Assembly (NCBI GenBank): GCA_017555965.1
Contig: JAFZFH010000131.1
Span: 1-59,249 of the forward strand
DNA length: 59,249 nt
Reading direction: 5' to 3'
From: Bacteroidales bacterium
GTDB lineage: Bacteria > Bacteroidota > Bacteroidia > Bacteroidales > UBA932
Position 1 is the first letter of the stretch, and each line of letters starts with the position of its first letter. This document shows, one piece after another, positions 51,817 to 59,249 of the stretch. The translations under genes and the position numbers were made by a program. The notes below the pieces were generated by a model, which was not told the DNA's origin, did no database searches, and saw only the letters and a program-made list of their open reading frames with translations.

Positions 51817-54800
51817 TTAGAATGTGAGGTTAACACCAAAGAGTACCTTCTGCATTGTAGGATATGAACCCCAGTCGAGGCCAGAACCTGAAGTTGAGTT
51901 TGTAGAAGCTGTCTCAGGGTCAAGACCTGGATACTTAGTGATAACAAAGAAGTCATCAAGTGATGCGAAGATACGGAGGTTGCTGATAGCTGCCTTCTTA
52001 GTGATCTTAGCAGGAACGGTATAACCGAGCTGCATCTGCTTGATTCTGAAGAAATCACCCTTGAAGAGGTTGGCTGTTGATGACCAGAACTGGAAGTTAC
52101 CTACAGTCTTTGAAGGATGTGGATAAGTTCCGTTTTCTGCTGCCTCAAGGTACCAGCTGAGAGTATTGGTGAAACCTGTTCTGTGGAGAACTGGGAGGAT
52201 GTGGTTACCACCCTGACCTGCACCATAGAGTACGAAGTCAAATCCCTTATATCCGAGGTTAACTGTCAAACCATAAGTGTAAGTAGGGATACCGCTACCG
52301 ATGTATGTCATATCTGAATCATCGATTGTACCTGCTGCGTCGCCGCTGAGGTTAGCGATAACTGGCTTGCCCTCTGCATCTACACCCTCGTATACGAAAC
52401 CACGGAGATACCATACCGGATAACCTGGCTCGAACGCTGTCTGGATAGGATAGTTAGTTGAAGATGCGTCTGTTGAAGTAAGACGAGTAGATGATGAACC
52501 CTCTGGGAAGCTGAGAACCTCATTGTGGAGGAATGAGAAGTTACCGTTGATTGAGTAAGAGAAGTCACCAACGTTGTCTTTCCAACCAAGCTCAAGCTCA
52601 ACACCAGTATTGAGTACTGAACCACCGTTTACAGTTGTGCTCGATACACCAAGCTCAGGAACTACGTTTGCAGAGAAGAGGAGGTCCTTAGTCTGCTTGT
52701 TGTAGTAGTCAACTGCAAAGTTCAAACGGTTGTTGAGGAAACGAGCGTCGATACCGAGGTCAATCTGCTCTGAAGTCTCCCAAGTAAGGTTAGGGTTAGC
52801 GATACCGTTAGGAGCTGAACCGTACTGTGCAGAACCTGCATAGTCTACGCCATACTGGTACCAACCGCTACCAAGTGAAATAGTAGTGTTGTACCTGTAA
52901 CCGCTGAGGACGTTAACGTTACCGTTGCTACCCCAAGAAGCGCGGAGCTTCAAGAATGAGAGAGCGCTTGGAGATACGTTATCCTTGATGAACTTTTCGT
53001 TGCTGATTGTCCAACCTGCTGAAACTGATGGGAAGTAACCCCAACGGTTCTGCTTAGAAAGCTTAGATGAGTCGAATGCGTCAGCACGGAAGTTAGCCTG
53101 GATAGAGTAACGGTTGTCATAAGAGTAGATCAAACGACCATAGTATGCAAGAGATGCTGATACGCTAGGTGCGTTACCGAAGCTCTTCTTAGTATCTGTC
53201 AAGTCGTTTACATAGTTAAGATACAAGAAGTTGTCCTCGTAAGCAGAAAGGATGTCCGGACCTGAAGCAGATGCGTTCACGCTGTCTGAGTTAGTCTGAC
53301 GGTATGACATACCGGCCATTGCAGAGATGTTGTGCTTCTTCGCGATTGTTACGTTGTAGTTTGCGAAGTTCTCCCACTGATAGTAGTAACCTGTGCTTGC
53401 AGAAGCAGAGATCGAGTAGTTGTCAGTAGAACCACGTGGTCCGATATAGTAAGGAGCAGTGTAGCTGTGGCTAGTGCTCTGGTTTACTCTATAACCGAAA
53501 CGTGAAGTGAAAGTGAAGCCCTTGAATGGAGTGATGTTACCTGTGAGTGTACCGCGCATTGTGATACCTTCGTTGCTTGACTGTGAAGCGTCACGCTTTG
53601 CGAAAGGTGAACCCTCTGCATCTGAGTACTTGGTGTTAGCGAACCAACCGTTCTCGTCACCGAGGAAACGGTAAGGACGGCCCTCACCACCTGCCATTAC
53701 TCTGTCGTACTGAGCCTTAACGTCCTGTGACATTTCCTCAGGAGTTGTCCAGTAGATAGGAGTAAGAGGGTCCATAGTGATCATTGAGTCGAATGATGAA
53801 CCGTAACCACGCTGTGAAACGCTCTGAGTTCCCCACTTCTCGATTGAGAGGTTGCTGCTTACCTGCATCCAGTCAAAGAACTTGTAGTCAGCGTTGAGCT
53901 GAGCAGAAAGTCTCTTGTAAACGTCCTTGTCACCTGCTACAACACCGTCCTGGTCGAGCCAGTTGAGTGATGCGAAGAAGCTACCGCGGTTGTTACCACC
54001 AGAGAAAGTAAGTGAGTGCTGCTGGCTCCATGAAGGCTCGATGTAAGCGTCGATCCAGTTCTGGTCGATAACGCCACCCTCATAATACTTGTGAGAGTAA
54101 TCAAAGTCATTGAGCTTACCATCAACATAAGCGTCGCCGTACTCCATTCTCATGTACTTGAGGAAGTCCTCACGACCCATTGTAGGACGAGCGTTGTACA
54201 TCTGGAGAGTAGCCTTACCTGAGTAAGTCACAGAAGCGCGACCCTTCTCAGCTGCACCAGTCTTAGTTGTGATGAGAACGACACCGTTACCTGCCTGAGC
54301 ACCGTAGATAGCTGCAGAAGCGGCGTCCTTAAGAACCTCCATTGAAGCGATCATTGAAGGGTCGAGGTACTGGATGTTATCCACCTGGAGACCGTCCACG
54401 ATGAGGAGAGGTCCAATGCTACCTGAGTTAGAAGAGTAACCACGTACACGGATCTGTGCGCCCTGACCAGGACCACCGGTATTGATAATGTGTACACCGG
54501 ATGCTCTACCCTGAAGTGCAGCAGCAGCGTCAGTAACTGACTGATTCTTAAGAGACTCAGCGTTTACTGAAGCCACAGAACCTGTAAGGTCTGACTTCTT
54601 CTGAACACCATAACCGATAACGACAGTCTCCTCGAGGAGCTGTGTATCTTCGGTAAGTACTACGTTGTAAACCGACTCAGCGCCGATCTGGATTGTTTGT
54701 GTTGCGTAACCGATGCAAGAAACTGCAATCGATGCATTAGAAGGGACAGAAAGATTGTACTTACCATCCACATCTGTCATTACGCCTGTGCTGGTATTGC

Positions 54801-54963
54801 CGACTACGAATACAGCTGCTCCGATTACAGGAACACCTGAAGCGTCAGTGACAGTACCGCTGATTGGCTTGTTCTGTGCGGAAAGATTAAAACTTCCCGC
54901 CAGCATGCATGTAGCAAGTACCATTGATACCGCTACAACCTTAGCGATTAAATTTTTAAACAT
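51817..54963 (-). CDS. SusC-like TonB-dependent outer-membrane transporter
   Basis: A 1048-residue protein (start MFKNLIAKVV). The signal peptide ends near LSAQ, followed by a carboxypeptidase-regulatory-like domain (ISGTVTDASGVPVIGAAVFV), the TonB-box region and plug (VVIGYGVQKKSDLTGSVASV, RVRGYSSNSGSIGPLLIVDG) and the barrel with many YR/NYN strands. It imports oligosaccharides with SusD using TonB-ExbBD energy. A start 15 codons earlier (55008) is possible, but the signal peptide fits 54963 better. It is divergent from the sensor gene. Confidence 0.95.
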   Translation of the reverse strand: MFKNLIAKVVAVSMVLATCMLAGSFNLSAQNKPISGTVTDASGVPVIGAAVFVVGNTSTGVMTDVDGKYNLSVPSNASIAVSCIGYATQTIQIGAESVYNVVLTEDTQLLEETVVIGYGVQKKSDLTGSVASVNAESLKNQSVTDAAAALQGRASGVHIINTGGPGQGAQIRVRGYSSNSGSIGPLLIVDGLQVDNIQYLDPSMIASMEVLKDAASAAIYGAQAGNGVVLITTKTGAAEKGRASVTYSGKATLQMYNARPTMGREDFLKYMRMEYGDAYVDGKLNDFDYSHKYYEGGVIDQNWIDAYIEPSWSQQHSLTFSGGNNRGSFFASLNWLDQDGVVAGDKDVYKRLSAQLNADYKFFDWMQVSSNLSIEKWGTQSVSQRGYGSSFDSMITMDPLTPIYWTTPEEMSQDVKAQYDRVMAGGEGRPYRFLGDENGWFANTKYSDAEGSPFAKRDASQSSNEGITMRGTLTGNITPFKGFTFTSRFGYRVNQSTSHSYTAPYYIGPRGSTDNYSISASASTGYYYQWENFANYNVTIAKKHNISAMAGMSYRQTNSDSVNASASGPDILSAYEDNFLYLNYVNDLTDTKKSFGNAPSVSASLAYYGRLIYSYDNRYSIQANFRADAFDSSKLSKQNRWGYFPSVSAGWTISNEKFIKDNVSPSALSFLKLRASWGSNGNVNVLSGYRYNTTISLGSGWYQYGVDYAGSAQYGSAPNGIANPNLTWETSEQIDLGIDARFLNNRLNFAVDYYNKQTKDLLFSANVVPELGVSSTTVNGGSVLNTGVELELGWKDNVGDFSYSINGNFSFLHNEVLSFPEGSSSTRLTSTDASSTNYPIQTAFEPGYPVWYLRGFVYEGVDAEGKPVIANLSGDAAGTIDDSDMTYIGSGIPTYTYGLTVNLGYKGFDFVLYGAGQGGNHILPVLHRTGFTNTLSWYLEAAENGTYPHPSKTVGNFQFWSSTANLFKGDFFRIKQMQLGYTVPAKITKKAAISNLRIFASLDDFFVITKYPGLDPETASTNSTSGSGLDWGSYPTMQKVLFGVNLTF

Positions 54964-55020
54964 AGAAGTAGTAGTTAGTGTTAAATAAAAGGGTTTTGTA
55001 ATTTTCATTCAAAACTTCGC

Positions 55021-55028
55021 CAAAGGTA
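55021..55028 (-). promoter_or_regulatory. Candidate susC -7 box
   Basis: TACCTTTG on the minus strand matches TAnnTTTG. It ends 57 nt before the chosen susC ATG (12 nt before the alternative start at 55008). No TTG -33 element is visible at normal spacing, consistent with an activated promoter. The remainder of the 150-nt divergent gap shows no other clear signal. Confidence 0.5.
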
Positions 55029-55159
55029 TTAATTTTTTACAAAAAAAAACACTTTTCGGCATCTAAAATAGCAGAATTAATGATTAGGGATACGAATTTC
55101 ACATCGGCATGGCCCAAAAATGATATATAAAATTATTAACTTGCAGTTCAAAACAGAAC

Positions 55160-58100
55160 ATGATGAAACGAATTCCCCTTTTAATATTGGTTCTTTTCTG
55201 CGTATCCGCTATCAATATCAGAGCAGAAAGATACTATTACTTTGACCATATGACCACATCCGATGGTCTTTCCAGCAATACGATCTACTGCACGATGCAG
55301 GACAGTAACGGATTCATGTGGATAGGAACACGTGACGGTCTCTGCAGATATGACGGAAATAATTTCCGAAATATGAGAGAAATTGCAAGAGAAGACGGCA
55401 TCAGCGGAAACATTTATGCAATAAATGAGGACTCAGATGGCAGAATATGGTACTCGACCTCCAACGGAGTACACATTTATGATCCGATGTCAGGTAAGAC
55501 AACCTCGTTGGGAATCGGAGAAGAGACATCATGCTTCACGATACAGACAGACACCAAAGGCAAGGTCTGGCTGATTGCAGACTCCCTGTACCGATACGAC
55601 TCATCCACATTGGAGAAAAAGACTTATCCATTCGAAGGCTTCCCGCCCTCATCCATGACAGTGGACAGCTACGGAACCGTATGGCTTGCAATGGCGGACG
55701 GACGTCTTCAGACCTATGATTCACGTACGGACACATTCGTTCATCGCACATGCAGCCGCCGCATATTAAGGATAACTGCCGCCGAAGACGGAAAACTTCT
55801 GGTCGCAACGTCAAGAAGCGAAGTGATGTATCTGGACTGCGTGACCCTGGAAGGAGAAATCCTCTACAAGGCAGACAGAGGCAACGGCATCATGAACATC
55901 ATCGAGAGGGTCAAGGGAGAATGTTGGATCGGAACCCAGCAGGGTATATATATAAGGAGAGCCGGATCTGACTATAAGGGCCAGGCCATCCACGACGCTT
56001 CTACTCCGGAATCCATCTCAGCAGACTATATTACAAGTCTGGGCAAGGACAGGAACGGCAACATTTGGGTCGGAACATACTATACCGGTATAAATATATG
56101 GAAGGACAGAGGCGATGAGATGGCCCTTTACTTCACCAATCCGACAAAGAACTCCATAAAGGGAAAGATCGTACGTTCCATCTGCCAGGATCACAGGGGA
56201 TACATCTGGTTCTGTACTGAAGACGGATGGCTGAACAGGTTCAATCCGGTCAGTCAGGAAATGAAGAACTACAAGCTTGCTGACGATCTGAACCTGCAGG
56301 GCCTTGTCATAGACGGAGAAAAGATGTGGGTATGTTCATATGGCAGGGGCTTGTGGTTATTCGACCTCAATAAGGAAATTGTCGTAAAGCATTATAACCT
56401 GCCACTCAACTCGGTCACACTGGGCCTGAAGTCGCAGAAGGGTCAGATCTTCGCAGGTACCGCCCGCGGACTGTATCTGTACGACAAGAACAGCGACTCC
56501 TTCAACAGGCTTGAAAATGTCAGACGTGATTTCGTCCACAGCCTTTACCAGGACAGCAAGGGAAGAATCTGGGTCGGCACTTATGGAAACGGCATCAAAT
56601 GTATAGATGAAGAAGGAAATCTTCTTTTCCACACATCCATTTCAGACAATGGGGGCTCGCTTCCGTCGAGATTCATCACATCATGCTTCGAAGACAGCAG
56701 ACACCGCATCTGGATAACTACCGAAGGCGGCGGCGTATGCTATACGGACCCGGACTACAATCTGGAGTCCATGAACTTCCATTATCTTACCACTGACGAC
56801 GGTCTGCCTTCGAACGTGACCTGTGCAGTAACCGAAGATCAGGACGGCATGATATGGATATCCACCACAAACGGCATCGTAAGCCTTTCTGAAAACCTCC
56901 AGATTACCGAACTGATAAACGGCAGTCAGGAGCCTACAGGACATCAGTTCTCCTATGGTGCAGTCTGCACGACCAGCAACGGTGTATTCTATTTCGGAAA
57001 CACAGACGGAATGGTTTCTATCGTCCCGTCAAAGTTGAAGAACAGCAGAATGCAGGAAAAGCTGGTGATAACTGACATCATGGCAAGTGACTCCGGTCAT
57101 TCATTCTCTCTTTGCGAGGAAGGCAAGTCGGCTATGGTCACAGCAAATGTGGAAGTGAAGCACAAGAATGCATCATCTATCCGAATCTGCTTTGTTTCTC
57201 CGGAATACACATCCCGCACCCCTTTATATTCATACAGGATGTCAAGAGGAAAGGATAAAGGATTCGCAGGAACGACATATGACAACAATGTGACATTTAC
57301 CGGACTTCGTGCCGGAAAATATCGCTTCAAGGTGAGTCTGATCGGCATGGAAGACGTACCTGAGTGCAGCCGTATACTGAACATCAACATCAAGCCTCAT
57401 CCGCTCCTGAGCAATCTGGCAGTCGCTATCTATGTACTGCTCTGCCTTGGTCTGATTGCAGGAGCTGTAATGCTCATCGAGATGAAACGCAAGAGGGACA
57501 AGGCACGCCAGATTGCAAAGATGATCAGCAACAAGGAGAAGGAGATCTATAACGCAAAGATCAATTTCTTCACTAACATCACACATGAGATCAGAACGCC
57601 ACTCACCCTGATCAAGATGCCTATCGACAAGATCATCTCATCCGGAGCATACAACTCATCCAACGAGAACAACCTTCGTACGATCCAGGCGAATACCGAC
57701 CGTCTGCTGAACCTGACGAATCAGCTCCTTGACATGAGGAAGCTCGAGAACAACGAAATCAGCATTTCATTCGTAAAGGAGGACATCTGCAGCATCGTAA
57801 GAAAGGCCCAGAAGCTCTTCGAGCAGATGGCTGCTGAGCAGCATATCACAATGAGCAGCGAGATTCCGGACACGCCTATATATATAATGTGTGCAAAGGA
57901 CTCGGTACTCTCGATCATCAGCAACCTGCTCTCAAATGCCATCAAATACGGAAACGGACAGATAAATACGAAGATTGAAACCTGCGCGGATCAGCAGTCT
58001 GTAATAATCAGGGTTGAAAGCAACGGTGAGATCATCACGGGACAGGACAGAGAGAACATCTTCAAGCTTTTCTTCCAGAGGGAAGGAGCAGAAAAGGGTG

Positions 58101-59053
58101 TTCATGGTACCGGACTGGGACTTCCATATGCGCGCACACTTGCAAACATGCACAACGGACGTCTGTACCTTGACGAGAAGGTTGATGAGCTTAACTCATT
58201 CGTACTTGAACTCCCTGTAAGCCAGGAAGACCAGATCACAATCGATCATCCGGCAGTTGAAGCAGAGACAGAACTTCCGGAATTTGACAGTTCAAGACAC
58301 AGCGTTCTCATCGTTGAAGACTCGGCTGAATTGAGGACATATCTTGCAAAGGAGATCGCATCTACCTATAACGTACTTACAGCAGCAAACGGAGCTGATG
58401 CACTGGACATCCTCAGACAGGAAAAGATCGACCTTGTCATAAGCGACATCATGATGCCGGTAATGGACGGATGCGAACTCTGCAACGCTATAAAGAGTGA
58501 CTCAGACCTGAGCCATGTGCCTGTCATCCTTCTCACGGCAGCAGTAGGTGTGGAGACCCGTATTGAAACACTTAAATCGGGAGCTGACGGATACATCGAG
58601 AAGCCATTCCCTATCGAGCTTCTGATGTCCAACATCAAGAACCTGTTCAGAAACAAGGAAATATCGTACCAGCAGTTCATCAGCAAACCGCTCACCCACT
58701 ATAACAGCGTGACTACCAACAAGGTAGATCAGGAGTACATGGACAAGGTACATGAATTCATAATGAAGCACATATCTGAGCCTGACCTCAATATCGAAAG
58801 TCTGACCACTCAGATCGGTACCAGCAAATCATCGCTCTACCGAAAACTCAAGGCGAATACAGGTCTGAGCATCAACGAATATATACGAGTATGCCGACTC
58901 AAGCAGGCTGCAGAACTTCTTTCCTCACAGAAGTACAAGATCAACGAAGTGGCGTTCATGACGGGATTCTCTTCCCCATCGTACTTCGCGACATGCTTCA
59001 TGAAGCAGTTCGACATAACTCCGTCCGAGTTTGTAAAGAATCTGGGACAGTAA
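55160..59053 (+). CDS. Hybrid two-component system sensor/regulator (HTCS)
   Basis: A 1297-residue protein. The signal peptide is at 1-21; a periplasmic double seven-bladed propeller of Reg_prop repeats (DGLSSNTIYCTMQDSNGFMWIGT and variants) spans about 25-660, with a YYY-type domain before the membrane helix near 755-775. The kinase has H809 in THEIRTPLT and an HATPase (NLLSNAIKYG, GTGLGLPYA). The receiver has LIVED and phospho-acceptor D1096 in SDIMMPVMDG. A C-terminal AraC HTH (about 1195-1295) binds DNA. HTCS proteins sense an oligosaccharide directly and induce their locus; here probably a xylan oligosaccharide. Confidence 0.96.
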   Translation: MMKRIPLLILVLFCVSAINIRAERYYYFDHMTTSDGLSSNTIYCTMQDSNGFMWIGTRDGLCRYDGNNFRNMREIAREDGISGNIYAINEDSDGRIWYSTSNGVHIYDPMSGKTTSLGIGEETSCFTIQTDTKGKVWLIADSLYRYDSSTLEKKTYPFEGFPPSSMTVDSYGTVWLAMADGRLQTYDSRTDTFVHRTCSRRILRITAAEDGKLLVATSRSEVMYLDCVTLEGEILYKADRGNGIMNIIERVKGECWIGTQQGIYIRRAGSDYKGQAIHDASTPESISADYITSLGKDRNGNIWVGTYYTGINIWKDRGDEMALYFTNPTKNSIKGKIVRSICQDHRGYIWFCTEDGWLNRFNPVSQEMKNYKLADDLNLQGLVIDGEKMWVCSYGRGLWLFDLNKEIVVKHYNLPLNSVTLGLKSQKGQIFAGTARGLYLYDKNSDSFNRLENVRRDFVHSLYQDSKGRIWVGTYGNGIKCIDEEGNLLFHTSISDNGGSLPSRFITSCFEDSRHRIWITTEGGGVCYTDPDYNLESMNFHYLTTDDGLPSNVTCAVTEDQDGMIWISTTNGIVSLSENLQITELINGSQEPTGHQFSYGAVCTTSNGVFYFGNTDGMVSIVPSKLKNSRMQEKLVITDIMASDSGHSFSLCEEGKSAMVTANVEVKHKNASSIRICFVSPEYTSRTPLYSYRMSRGKDKGFAGTTYDNNVTFTGLRAGKYRFKVSLIGMEDVPECSRILNINIKPHPLLSNLAVAIYVLLCLGLIAGAVMLIEMKRKRDKARQIAKMISNKEKEIYNAKINFFTNITHEIRTPLTLIKMPIDKIISSGAYNSSNENNLRTIQANTDRLLNLTNQLLDMRKLENNEISISFVKEDICSIVRKAQKLFEQMAAEQHITMSSEIPDTPIYIMCAKDSVLSIISNLLSNAIKYGNGQINTKIETCADQQSVIIRVESNGEIITGQDRENIFKLFFQREGAEKGVHGTGLGLPYARTLANMHNGRLYLDEKVDELNSFVLELPVSQEDQITIDHPAVEAETELPEFDSSRHSVLIVEDSAELRTYLAKEIASTYNVLTAANGADALDILRQEKIDLVISDIMMPVMDGCELCNAIKSDSDLSHVPVILLTAAVGVETRIETLKSGADGYIEKPFPIELLMSNIKNLFRNKEISYQQFISKPLTHYNSVTTNKVDQEYMDKVHEFIMKHISEPDLNIESLTTQIGTSKSSLYRKLKANTGLSINEYIRVCRLKQAAELLSSQKYKINEVAFMTGFSSPSYFATCFMKQFDITPSEFVKNLGQ

Positions 59054-59061
59054 AATATGAA

Positions 59062-59108
59062 CAAAAAAAACAAGAGGCTGACCCAAAAGGTCAGCTTCTG
59101 TTTTTTTT
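59062..59108 (+). terminator. Terminator of the hybrid sensor gene
   Basis: GCTGACC (59077-59083) pairs with GGTCAGC (59089-59095), extended by G-T and A-T pairs, with flanking A tract (59063-59070) and T tract (59101-59108). It is bidirectional in form and starts 9 nt after the stop. Confidence 0.85.
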
Positions 59109-59121
59109 GGGGGTGAGGAGA

Positions 59122-59230
59122 AGTTCAGGAGGATAACAACGGAAAACTAAATCCCTCCCACTTCGTGGGCCCCTCCCGTTCACAACGGCCACGGGCGGCC
59201 ATGGTTTTCCTTATGTTACCCTCCTGAACT
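59122..59230. repeat. Large imperfect palindromic element at the window end
   Basis: AGTTCAGGAGG at 59122-59132 pairs with CCTCCTGAACT at 59220-59230, and the arms continue with mismatches (TAACA, GGAAAAC) for about 26 nt. Inside are CCCAC-TTC-GTGGG (59157-59169) and GGCC hairpins. No gene is visible in the last 195 bases. Confidence 0.7.
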
Positions 59231-59249
59231 ACATCGGTACAGCCTAAAA

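Overview
The window looks like the chromosome of a Bacteroidales bacterium, probably a gut fibre degrader. The signs are a SusC/SusD pair with a hybrid two-component regulator, a MoxR/Bat operon, ExbB-ExbD-TonB, Bacteroidetes-type -7 promoter boxes (TAnnTTTG) and weak Shine-Dalgarno use. I cannot fix the genus. Calls rest on reading the sequence; no database search was run.

Layout. Positions 1-2443 hold the end of an RHS-repeat protein with an AT-rich metzincin-like tip, followed 3 nt later by an unknown membrane-anchored protein (candidate toxin and immunity pair). Positions 2663-11661 (minus) carry a ridA-led operon (RidA, unknown exported protein, acyl-CoA ligase, dCMP deaminase, S41 protease), then tRNA-Arg(CCU), rpmF, a DUF177 gene and typA. 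guaA (plus) faces a minus-strand block: moxR, DUF58, a BatD-like partner, batA, batB, batC, a batD-batE fusion, a GH2 beta-galactosidase and a histidine phosphatase. Positions 25366-42985 (plus, except recJ) carry truA, a CE15 esterase, exbB-exbD-tonB, rluB, era, parC, aroK, lysS, a gamma-carbonic-anhydrase-like gene, an rRNA methyltransferase, aroE, ssb and purA. Positions 43135-59053 form a xylan-type polysaccharide utilization locus: an esterase/GH43/unknown/GH8/esterase operon, susD and susC (all minus), and a divergent hybrid two-component sensor (plus).

How it fits together. The locus points to decorated xylan as substrate: two CE1-like feruloyl esterase modules, one acetyl-esterase-like module, a GH8 oligoxylanase, a GH43 arabinofuranosidase/xylosidase-type enzyme, and a CE15 glucuronoyl esterase elsewhere in the window. 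Uptake would be by SusCD, powered by TonB-ExbBD (also encoded here), with control by the AraC-type hybrid sensor. A three-fold G(G/T)TCAAA repeat with 10-11 nt spacing just upstream of the esterase operon promoter is a candidate binding site.

Most unusual points: (1) GMP synthase has a collapsed glutaminase domain lacking the Cys nucleophile and the HPE region; (2) aroK and aroE each carry an in-frame, hairpin-rich insertion of about 40-50 codons; (3) a palindromic element occurs twice (2577-2649 and 43046-43119) with an identical 20-nt core but different, still self-complementary arms, each time between converging genes; (4) the RHS metzincin tip and its neighbour; (5) a BatD-BatE fusion.
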